Shown: in pieces, positions 8,859-16,367 of the stretch
Layout of the letters: every line of letters starts with the position of its first letter
How positions within the stretch are numbered: the stretch's first letter is position 1
Source of the DNA: Promethearchaeota archaeon
GTDB taxonomy: Archaea > Asgardarchaeota > Lokiarchaeia > Sigynarchaeales > SOKP01
Assembly: GCA_019057975.1 (NCBI GenBank)
Contig: JAHLWJ010000038.1
Span: forward strand, 1 to 21,773
Direction of reading: 5' to 3'
DNA length: 21,773 nt
Notes under the pieces: model-generated
Seen by the model: only the letters and a program-made list of their open reading frames with translations
What the model was told of the DNA's origin: nothing
The model's database searches: none
Position numbers and translations under genes: made by a program

Positions 8859-10036
8859 TCACCCGTGGTTAATTTTTCTGGTAAATAATCATCTGTTAAA
8901 AATTTGAAGCCATGAGATGCGAAGGCTTGGATTTCTGCTTTTTCTTTCTTTTCAAGAGCTAACCTTAAATCCATTTCCCAAGCTTTGTTAATTTTAACGA
9001 AACCCTCTTGTAAAAGATCTTTTGTTCGTTTCTCATCCTGTTTATTCATTTTTATTCTTGCTTCTGTTGGAATTTTATATTTATCTAAATCTCGAGTTAA
9101 GACTCCAAGGAGTTTTATATTTGGAGTAGCAAGGAAAGGTGATTCATAACTCAATCTTTTGGAGCCTCTTAAGTAAACAGAATGAATGTAATGACCATAA
9201 GGATCACTATCAACTAAAGTAAAGGTTGGTAAATTTAGCTCTTTATTTAACCTTTTTAAAAACATACGAGTAGCTACATTTCCTACTCCTTGAGCGGTTA
9301 TTAAAATACAAGGATATTTTCGCCAAAATCTTGCCTCAGAAAGTCTCATCATCGCAGCATTTTTTTCAATTACCAAAATAAATTCAGCATCAGATTCAAT
9401 TATTTCTATTTGATCTAAGAATGGAGAAATTGTCCAACCTCCACTACCTTGACTTTCAAGATCAATAATATCTGTTTGATCTCTTATTCTTAATCTACCG
9501 ACACATGAACCTCTTGGAGCTGCGACAATATGAGTGGAATTTCTAGTAGTATACAACATTGTGGCAATATCTTCAATACTTTTATCACTATTTTTTTGTT
9601 CTTTGAATAGGTTTACATCAGTATAAAATACTTCTCTTTTTGTAGCATGAAGATTTTCACTAAGAAGTTCTGTTACAACTTCAAGAACTCTCATCAAGCG
9701 TGTTATATCTGCAACACTAGTAAGAGTATGAAATTGTTTCTCCAAAATTTGCTTTCCAAGTAATAATAGATCATTTTCTTCATCCCATCTAATATTTGAA
9801 CTTGATCTTGAAGGGAGCTGAATGGAAGGTCTTCCTGTGGTATAAATTTTAGTTAGAACGTCATCTACTAACTTATATAACCTTGATAGTACTTCTTTTC
9901 TATTTAAATCATCAATCTTTACTACATCAATTGGAAATTCAATTTTTGTCTTTACTTGCCCTTTTTCTATATATTCATTAAACAAATCCTTAGCTGCTTT
10001 TAAGTCAAAACTTTTCTTTTTTTGTTTTTGAGACAT
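8849..10036 (-). CDS. top6A: DNA topoisomerase VI subunit A (Spo11-like)
   Basis: The DNA-cleaving subunit of the type IIB topoisomerase, which passes one duplex through another and relaxes or decatenates DNA with Top6B and ATP. At 395 residues it is close to the usual length. The 5Y-CAP region carries KREVFYTD with the likely catalytic Tyr138, which attacks the DNA backbone. The Toprim fold shows E224 (VIEKNAA) and the DxD pair D276/D278 (LVDSDPYGHYI), which bind magnesium. GVGNVATR (about 250-257) replaces the more usual G-x-P-x-x-x-T-R stretch. The gene starts at ATG 10036, 10 bases after the stop of top6B. A rare good Shine-Dalgarno match, AAGGGA, sits about six bases upstream and overlaps the top6B stop. 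The order B-A in one operon is common for archaeal topoisomerase VI. Confidence 0.95.
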   Translation of the reverse strand: MSQKQKKKSFDLKAAKDLFNEYIEKGQVKTKIEFPIDVVKIDDLNRKEVLSRLYKLVDDVLTKIYTTGRPSIQLPSRSSSNIRWDEENDLLLLGKQILEKQFHTLTSVADITRLMRVLEVVTELLSENLHATKREVFYTDVNLFKEQKNSDKSIEDIATMLYTTRNSTHIVAAPRGSCVGRLRIRDQTDIIDLESQGSGGWTISPFLDQIEIIESDAEFILVIEKNAAMMRLSEARFWRKYPCILITAQGVGNVATRMFLKRLNKELNLPTFTLVDSDPYGHYIHSVYLRGSKRLSYESPFLATPNIKLLGVLTRDLDKYKIPTEARIKMNKQDEKRTKDLLQEGFVKINKAWEMDLRLALEKKEKAEIQAFASHGFKFLTDDYLPEKLTTGDWI

Positions 10037-10041
10037 ATTTT

Positions 10042-10047
10042 TCCCTT
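10042..10047 (-). promoter_or_regulatory. Ribosome binding site of top6A
   Basis: The minus strand reads TAAAGGGAAAAATATG: the top6B stop, an AGGGA core and then the top6A ATG. This is one of the few clear Shine-Dalgarno sites in the window, and it supports internal initiation within a B-A transcript. Confidence 0.6.
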
Positions 10048-13000
10048 TATTTTAATTTCCATTGTTTCCTACCCATTTTTGCCTCAACTAACACCTCTCC
10101 CTTACGCTCCAATTCTTTGAGTTTCAGTTGAAGATATCTTGCATCCATCATATCTTTTATTTTTAATTTAAAAATAAGATGTTTTATAGTTTGCCATTCA
10201 TCTGTTAACACATTTAGTATTCTATCGGTGGTTATAATTGGTAGCGTTGTTTGAGTTGATTTTGGTTTTGAAGGTGTTGGTTGAGCTTTAGATCTTATAG
10301 ATGTTTGTTTTACGGGTTTAGGTTTTAGCGTAATGATTTCTGATACTTTAGGTTTAGGTGCTTCTGGTTTCTTTGAAATTTTTTCAACAGTAAAAGAGTC
10401 TAGTATTTTATCAATTATCTCATTTTTTCTTGCTTTTGAGAGTATTTCAATTTCTTGTTCTTTACAATAATCCTTAAGGTCTTTAATAGTCCAATTAATT
10501 AAGGTCTTTTTAGAAACTTTTTCTTTTTTAGGCTCAAGTTTCTCAATAATTACTTCCTTTTTAGGGGATACTTCTTTTATTAGAATCGGCTCTTCCTTCA
10601 CTTCTTTTTCTGTTTCCACTTTTTTAATCTCAGGTTTCTCAGGTTTTAATTCTAGATCAATCGTAGAGACAGTTTTTTTTCCAATTGCTTCTCGCATTAA
10701 ATTTATCAATTCTTCAAGTTTGAGTTCTGATTTATATTTACTCTCTCCTTTAGATGCGATATTATACACACTTTCGGCAAAAATTGGGATATATTTTTCA
10801 ATTAAACTAGCTCTTTTTTCAATTTGACGGAGATTTGCTTTTCTATTAAGATAAATTCTTATTCTTCTTCCTATTGATTCAAGACAGAATTTTATTTCTT
10901 TAATTAAATCTTCATCTTCAGCTAATGCATTTTTCGATTGGGATTTAAACATAAGATGTACAAATGGTCCAGAAACATTTACTAGCAATTTAATTGGTCC
11001 CTTTGGTAAACCATTATCATATGTTTCAAGTTTATAATTTTTCCAATTTACTGATTGAACTGCTTTTGTTATAGCACAGTCTGCACTATCTCTTAATTTA
11101 GGTGTTCTATTCACAAATCTAGATAATACATCTCTTGAACGTTTTGGAACTTCAATGTTTCTTGAATAAGCTATAACAGCTTCCACGACATAAGCCAATC
11201 CCTTTCCGCTTGTTGGTGCTCTAGTTTCTCCTGCTACGAAATCATCATCTTTTGCGTAATTTTCAAAAAAATATTCAAATACTTTTTGATAGCTATCCAC
11301 TGATTCTACTTCAGAAAAGACTAAAAGATCATTAATCGATTGCTGAATTTGGTGGGATTCTAATTTTTCTTCCACAATATCTATATTTCCTAATATCTCA
11401 GAACTTAAATTGAGAATTTCTTCTGAACTTACTGAAATGTTATTAATAATTTCAGTATTTCTTTTAGAATCTTCATCGAATAAAGTCCTTTTCTTATCCT
11501 CGCTTATTGTATCCACAGTTTGACTTAGGGTTTCTATTGGGACATCGAAGTTATCAACACCCTCAGAAATTTTTAATCCAATTTCTTTTATCAATGTATT
11601 TTCTAATATAGATTCACCTACAGGAATTGCTGTATCTGTTGGGGGTCCCATGTATTTCATTGATTTAAATGCAAGAAAAAGAGAATTAAATTGTTCTTTT
11701 GTTAAATCAATTGGTTTTACTTTTGATATCTGAACTTTATTAACTAAATCTTCAAAATCGTTTCTATTTTTAATCTTTTTTAATTCTATTAAACCGTTTC
11801 TATTAGATATGAATAGATTGTTTAATTCAAGTTTAATTTTTTCCTTTTCTTTTCTAATTTCATCTATGTTTTTTAACAATTTTTTAATCTCTTTTTCAAA
11901 ATTCCTCTTCTCTCTTATAGTCTCAACTTTTTCAATGCGCTTATTAAAGGTTTTTATTTCTTCATTAATTTTTTCGTGGTCTTTTTCAAATTTGTTATAT
12001 ATTGAGATTAATTGCCAATATTTCTCTTTAAGATCCTCAGAAGCTATTTGGTAAATTATCAATTTGTCTCTCGGTTTGGCAGAACGACCATAAACTCTTT
12101 TTTCCATTACTAGAAAATGAATTTGGTCTGTTTTTTTCTTAGTTTTACTTGCAAAGCCGTCCCTAAGGATCAGAAGATTAAATTTATCTTGGAGATCCCT
12201 TTCTGCCATATCAATAATTTGTTTGGCCATTTTTGAACTTATTCGTACAAAATTTTCTTTAAGAAATGCTGAAAGGGATTTGTTTTCTGATTTCGCAATT
12301 AAATCTTGGAGATCACCAATATTAACTGATGATGGATGTGGCTTTGCATATTTTGGTTCTTTTGGAAAAGCAGAAGCTAAACGACGATAAATTTTTTCTT
12401 TACCATCAGGATCAATGTAAATTATTGTGATATGAGGGTTCATAAAAGCAGATTCTTCAAAATATTTCTCAACATACCCTTTAACATATTTTACATTTAA
12501 ATAATTCAACTTAATATAGGTCCCATGCAAGAACGGACTGTCAATGTCAGTTGGATGTATTAAATATTTCTTCGAGTTTTTAGATGTAGTAAAAAATTCA
12601 TTAACAGTAGCATAAATATTTTCAGATGACTTTGAAACCAAGACAATGGGTTTACCAGTTGTATTTTGAGCATCGCTAAAAGCACTTGGTGCTCCAAAAC
12701 CTTGACTACCCCTTGTCTGTTTTAATTCCATTGATTTTGATGAGGCAAGGTATCTTCCAAATTTTCTTAAATCGATCTTTGACATCCCAGTTCCATTATC
12801 AAAAATCTCAAATGTGAAACTCATTACATTTTTCTGACTTATCTCAGAGGTTAAAAATGAAGGTGCTTCATATCCTCTTATACGTACTATAACGATTGGT
12901 TCCACATCAATAATATTTTCAACAGGTTTGATGATTTCTTGCATATCATCAATGATTCTTTTTACCTCTTCTTCTATTTCTAATTCATCTTCATCACTTA

Positions 13001-13334
13001 TTTCTCCAGATTCCTCTTCTTTTATTTCCGGTTCTACTATAGTAGTTTCCTCTAAATCCGGAGTCTCTATACCTAACTCTTGCATTAATGTGTATTTTGC
13101 TTCATTGTCTAAATGTTGAGTCTTTTTTTCTTCTTTTGCTGCGTCAACAATAGATAATTTTTCTAAGAATAATTCTTGGTCCAAAGAAAACTTAAATTTT
13201 GAATCTGGGTTTTGTAATTCTCTCCATTGGAAACTTTCAATGGCATCAAACGCATTATCTATAAACTCCGCACAATATTGAACATGCTTCCAATACCCAA
13301 ATTCAAACCCAACTAGTTGGGTACGCTTTCGCAT
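10047..13334 (-). CDS. top6B: Oversized DNA topoisomerase VI subunit B (GHKL ATPase)
   Basis: ATP-driven clamp subunit of topoisomerase VI. At 1095 residues it is about twice the usual 500-650. GHKL motifs are intact: N-box EFIDNAFDA (N27, D30), FDNGTGM (D179), RGSQGFGAPSA (about 208-218) and HGTYIKL (about 270-276). An H2TH-like part with KPHPSSV follows (about 329-375). The transducer includes GPPTDTAIPVGE (about 563-574), AGETRAPTSGKG (about 701-712), FVNRTPKLRDSADC and the likely switch lysine K801 (SQSKNAL). Extra segments are an acidic insert at about 40-150, a charged coiled coil at about 431-535, a Ser/Glu-rich linker at about 590-680, and a tail after about 885. The tail holds a Lys/Pro/Glu-rich linker, a SAP-like helix pair (about 945-980) and a winged-helix-like end (about 1036-1095). 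The first ATG is at 13334, but family-like sequence (GTIAEF) continues upstream in frame, so the true start is probably earlier. Confidence 0.93.
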   Translation of the reverse strand: MRKRTQLVGFEFGYWKHVQYCAEFIDNAFDAIESFQWRELQNPDSKFKFSLDQELFLEKLSIVDAAKEEKKTQHLDNEAKYTLMQELGIETPDLEETTIVEPEIKEEESGEISDEDELEIEEEVKRIIDDMQEIIKPVENIIDVEPIVIVRIRGYEAPSFLTSEISQKNVMSFTFEIFDNGTGMSKIDLRKFGRYLASSKSMELKQTRGSQGFGAPSAFSDAQNTTGKPIVLVSKSSENIYATVNEFFTTSKNSKKYLIHPTDIDSPFLHGTYIKLNYLNVKYVKGYVEKYFEESAFMNPHITIIYIDPDGKEKIYRRLASAFPKEPKYAKPHPSSVNIGDLQDLIAKSENKSLSAFLKENFVRISSKMAKQIIDMAERDLQDKFNLLILRDGFASKTKKKTDQIHFLVMEKRVYGRSAKPRDKLIIYQIASEDLKEKYWQLISIYNKFEKDHEKINEEIKTFNKRIEKVETIREKRNFEKEIKKLLKNIDEIRKEKEKIKLELNNLFISNRNGLIELKKIKNRNDFEDLVNKVQISKVKPIDLTKEQFNSLFLAFKSMKYMGPPTDTAIPVGESILENTLIKEIGLKISEGVDNFDVPIETLSQTVDTISEDKKRTLFDEDSKRNTEIINNISVSSEEILNLSSEILGNIDIVEEKLESHQIQQSINDLLVFSEVESVDSYQKVFEYFFENYAKDDDFVAGETRAPTSGKGLAYVVEAVIAYSRNIEVPKRSRDVLSRFVNRTPKLRDSADCAITKAVQSVNWKNYKLETYDNGLPKGPIKLLVNVSGPFVHLMFKSQSKNALAEDEDLIKEIKFCLESIGRRIRIYLNRKANLRQIEKRASLIEKYIPIFAESVYNIASKGESKYKSELKLEELINLMREAIGKKTVSTIDLELKPEKPEIKKVETEKEVKEEPILIKEVSPKKEVIIEKLEPKKEKVSKKTLINWTIKDLKDYCKEQEIEILSKARKNEIIDKILDSFTVEKISKKPEAPKPKVSEIITLKPKPVKQTSIRSKAQPTPSKPKSTQTTLPIITTDRILNVLTDEWQTIKHLIFKLKIKDMMDARYLQLKLKELERKGEVLVEAKMGRKQWKLK

Positions 13335-13638
13335 AAATTCTGCAATTGTGCCTTGCTTTATCTTTCCTTCTTCTTCTGTTGTAATTTTAAACGCACTCTT
13401 CTTATTTTATCTCATTAATCTTTAAAACATAATACATATATAAATACGTTTAGTGCAAAATTTCTGTTATATCATTAAAGATGTGAACTAAAGATCTTGG
13501 TCTTTAACAAATTGCATAAACTTTACTTATTTCTTCACTTTTTACTGTAATTAAATTAGTATTTAAATATTTTCCTTAAACAGAAAATTATATTAAAAAT
13601 TTAATTACTATTGAATAAGAAGTTAACAATCTTACCTA
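13335..13638. other. Intergenic region between coaBC and top6B, with upstream top6B coding sequence
   Basis: 304 bases with no complete gene. The part next to top6B (13335-13406) stays open in the top6B frame back to a TAA at 13407-13409 and encodes a plausible N-terminal extension. Farther out is a TATA-like box (13437-13444). A small imperfect inverted repeat, TAAAGA/TCTTTA, lies near 13492-13508. The rest is AT-rich, with no RNA gene or repeat that I can see. Confidence 0.7.
13437..13444 (-). promoter_or_regulatory. TATA box of the topoisomerase VI operon
   Basis: The minus strand reads TTTATATA. Transcription would start about 26 bases later, near 13414. That is 80 bases before the first ATG of top6B but only about 29 before an in-frame ATT (13383-13385), which fits initiation upstream of the ATG. 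It is the strongest TATA-like match in this gap. Confidence 0.5.
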
Positions 13639-14928
13639 CTAATTAGATTTGGATTTTTCAGTTTTTTCCGCTTCTAATGCAACATCAAGAATTTTAGATG
13701 CGATAAATCTCTTGGTATTTCTCTCAACATGGGTGATATGTTTTTTCTTATCTATTATATATACCTCGTTATATTTACTGCTAAAACCTATATCCTTTCT
13801 ACCGATATCGTTCGCAACAATTAAATCTACTTCAGATTTATTAAGTCTATCATATGCTTTATTTATTAATTCACTTCTGGAAACATTTGTTTCTGCTTTA
13901 AATGCAACTATAAATAAATTGTAGTCTTTTTTTCTTGCTACATTTATGATTTTTGGTGTAAGCTTCATATTAAGATGTATTTCTTCTACATTATCAGAAG
14001 AAATCTTACCCTCAATACATTCTATTGGTTTGTAATCACTAATAGCGGCAGCGGATATAAAAAAGTCATAATTTTTATATGAAATTTCGTCTTTAACAGC
14101 TTTAATAAAGTCATCTGTAGATATCACGTGAATTGTTTCAATATACTCTGGAAGTTTAGCTCTACATTCTCCTGCAATTAATATTACCTCAGCACCTCTA
14201 GCAGCTGCTTCTTTTGCTAATTCTATTCCCATTTTCCCAGATGACTTATTTGAAACGAAACGAACTGAATCAATCGCTTCTCGAGTTGGTCCAGCAGTAA
14301 TTAGCACTTTTTTACCTTCATAGTCTTTTTTAGAAACCAAAATGTCAATGACTCTATCAATAATATCATCAATTCTAGCAATTTTTGCCTTTCCCTCTGA
14401 CATTCTTGGCCTTAAGGATTCAACCCCGTATTCTCTTAATTTATTTTCATTTTCTTTGAGAATTGGATGTTTGTACATGCTTTCGTGCATTGCTGGTACA
14501 ATAACAATAGGTATTGAAGAGCCAAATGCTGTTGTTGAAACTGTTGTTACGGGTGTATCATCAATACCACATGCTATTTTTGAGATTGTATTTGCTGTAG
14601 CTGGGCATATTAAAATCATATCTGCCTTCCCTACTGTTTTTGGTCTATCACCAGCCAAATAAACGTGTTCAACAGCTCCAGTCAAATGGGTAATTACTTT
14701 ATTTCCTGTTGCCCATTCCATTAATGCGGGATTTATTAGTTCTGTAGCAGCCTTAGACATAACACAAATCACTTCAGCGCCTAACCTCATAAGTTCTCGT
14801 GCTACAATTGGAGAAGATATAACTGCAACTGAGCCAGTTAAACATAGACAGATAGTTTTTCCTCTTAGAATAGTTCCCTTACTTTCTACTATATCCTTAG
14901 AAGGATGTTGGAAATTATTATTTTTCAT
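13639..14928 (-). CDS. coaBC: Bifunctional phosphopantothenoylcysteine decarboxylase / phosphopantothenate-cysteine ligase
   Basis: Joins cysteine to 4'-phosphopantothenate (CoaB) and decarboxylates the product (CoaC) to 4'-phosphopantetheine for coenzyme A. At 429 residues it has normal length. The FMN-binding CoaC half (about 20-190) shows LTGSVA (about 30-35), active-site His88 in VEHVYLAG, CPATANTISK (about 108-117) and PAMHESM (about 145-151), where archaeal-type His replaces the Asn of bacterial PxMNxxM. The CoaB half (about 205-420) shows TAGPTREAID, FVSNKSSGKMG (about 224-234), ISAAAISDY (about 291-299) and FKAET. ATG 14928 gives the family-typical N-terminus ending in LRGKTI. It is separated from top6B by 304 bases and diverges from the PHP gene across 246 AT-rich bases (14929-15174), where I could not single out a convincing coaBC promoter. 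Confidence 0.95.
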   Translation of the reverse strand: MKNNNFQHPSKDIVESKGTILRGKTICLCLTGSVAVISSPIVARELMRLGAEVICVMSKAATELINPALMEWATGNKVITHLTGAVEHVYLAGDRPKTVGKADMILICPATANTISKIACGIDDTPVTTVSTTAFGSSIPIVIVPAMHESMYKHPILKENENKLREYGVESLRPRMSEGKAKIARIDDIIDRVIDILVSKKDYEGKKVLITAGPTREAIDSVRFVSNKSSGKMGIELAKEAAARGAEVILIAGECRAKLPEYIETIHVISTDDFIKAVKDEISYKNYDFFISAAAISDYKPIECIEGKISSDNVEEIHLNMKLTPKIINVARKKDYNLFIVAFKAETNVSRSELINKAYDRLNKSEVDLIVANDIGRKDIGFSSKYNEVYIIDKKKHITHVERNTKRFIASKILDVALEAEKTEKSKSN

Positions 14929-15117
14929 ATTAGAGAATTTTATTATATTTTTCTCAATTTAACTTTCAGATTCTATTAAAAATAAAATTTATCCAAAATA
15001 AAAAGATATTCATACAAAAAAATCTATACCATTATAATTTCTTTGTTAAGATTTAATTATAAATCGAATAGAAATTTAAATTTTCTGATACCTTTATTTC
15101 CAATTATTGTAGTGGGT

Positions 15118-15125
15118 TTTAAATA
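15118..15125 (+). promoter_or_regulatory. Possible TATA box for the PHP-family gene
   Basis: TTTAAATA lies about 50 bases before ATG 15175, which would give a leader of about 25 bases. No Shine-Dalgarno site precedes the ATG. The background is AT-rich, so this is tentative. Confidence 0.3.
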
Positions 15126-15174
15126 TTTTAAGCGCAACTCTATTACAATCTTTCACAAATTTGATTGATAAATA

Positions 15175-16365
15175 ATGCAAAAGGTATGTGACCTACATAT
15201 TCATAGTAAATACTCGGAAGGAGCTAGTAAGAATATAGATATTTTTAAAATAGCTTTAAATAGTGAGAAAAAAGGAATAAATATTGTAGGGACGGGAGAT
15301 TGTTTACATCCTTCCTGGTTAAATGAATTAAAAAACAGCTTAATTGAATATTCTGATGGTGTTTATTATTTACCTAAATTACCTAAGGTATACTTTATAT
15401 TACAAACTGAAATAGAGTTAATTTGGAAATATAATTCCCATTTGAGAAGGGTTCATTTCCTTATCCTCTTCCCAAATTTTGAGAAATTAGATGAATGTGT
15501 TAAATTTTTAATGAAATTTGGTAATTTAATGAGGGAAGGGAGACCAAAAATTTATAATTCTGCGGAGTCACTTATCTTTGGCTTAAAGTCAATAGATAAT
15601 AGAATTGAAATAATCCCAGCTCATATCTTTACACCTTTTTTTGGTATATATGGAGAAAAATCATTTTTTAAAAATATGAAAGAGGCATTAGGGGGAGGTT
15701 TTAGTCTAATCCATGCTATAGAAACAGGATTAAGTGCTGATCCTTTCATGGTAAGGAGCATTTCAGAACTGAATAGATTTACTATTATATCTAATTCAGA
15801 TTGCCATTCTACATGTTTCCATAGATTAGGAAGAGAATCAAGTTTATATTATTTTAATAAATTAGATTATCGAAATTTTATTGAATCAATTAGGAAAAAT
15901 AAAGTCATTAAAACATTCGAGTTTAAACCTTCCGCAGGCAAATATTATTATGATGGGCATAGAAAAGAACGCCATGAAAACAAGTTAGATTATTTTTGTA
16001 GCCCTAAGCTCAATATAATTAATTGTCCTTATTGTGGTAAAAAGTTAACTAAAGGAGTTCTATCTCGGGTTCTCAAATTAAGTGATCAAAAAATTCCTAA
16101 AGATGTAAATTTCCAATATATTGTACCACTTCTTTCTTTAATATCTGTTGTTTTAGGAGGAACAGAATATGATAAAAAGAATTTATCAGTATACGATAGA
16201 CTTATCTCTAATAACGGAAGTGAATATAATATTTGGGGGGGAAATAGTAATTTTGAAGGGATATCTGAAGATTTAATTAGTGCAATAAATAAAATTAGAA
16301 AAGGAGACTTTTGGTTTGTACCGGGTTATGATGCAAATTATGGAAGACTACAATTCAATACCTAG
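15175..16365 (+). CDS. PHP-family phosphoesterase with (degenerate) zinc ribbon, COG1379-like
   Basis: 396 residues. The PHP metal-site motifs are visible in order: DLHIHSKYS (H8, H10, about 6-14), GTGDCLHP (about 39-46), E79 in LQTEIEL, PAHIFTPFFG (about 148-157), ETGLSADP (about 183-190) and SNSDCHS (about 206-212). PHP proteins are usually metal-dependent phosphoesterases, and this subfamily has no settled substrate that I know of. After the catalytic part comes GKYYYDGHR and a zinc-ribbon region. CPYCGKKLTKGVLSRV (about 284-299) is conserved, but the usual first CxxC is replaced by a segment with a single Cys275, so the ribbon may bind zinc incompletely or with other ligands. The gene is transcribed alone and ends two bases from the end of the convergent 784-residue gene. 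Confidence 0.8.
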   Translation: MQKVCDLHIHSKYSEGASKNIDIFKIALNSEKKGINIVGTGDCLHPSWLNELKNSLIEYSDGVYYLPKLPKVYFILQTEIELIWKYNSHLRRVHFLILFPNFEKLDECVKFLMKFGNLMREGRPKIYNSAESLIFGLKSIDNRIEIIPAHIFTPFFGIYGEKSFFKNMKEALGGGFSLIHAIETGLSADPFMVRSISELNRFTIISNSDCHSTCFHRLGRESSLYYFNKLDYRNFIESIRKNKVIKTFEFKPSAGKYYYDGHRKERHENKLDYFCSPKLNIINCPYCGKKLTKGVLSRVLKLSDQKIPKDVNFQYIVPLLSLISVVLGGTEYDKKNLSVYDRLISNNGSEYNIWGGNSNFEGISEDLISAINKIRKGDFWFVPGYDANYGRLQFNT

Positions 16366-16367
16366 AA

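Noticed and set aside
11809..12054. Plus-strand open frame opposite the Top6B coiled coil
   Set aside because: It is the antisense shadow of the Lys/Glu-rich coiled coil, giving a Phe/Ser/Leu-rich translation with no recognisable domain. The same applies to the other plus-strand frames inside minus-strand genes.
13492..13508. Possible terminator or RNA hairpin (TAAAGA/TCTTTA)
   Set aside because: Only six AT-rich base pairs with no T-run or conserved loop; expected by chance in this composition.
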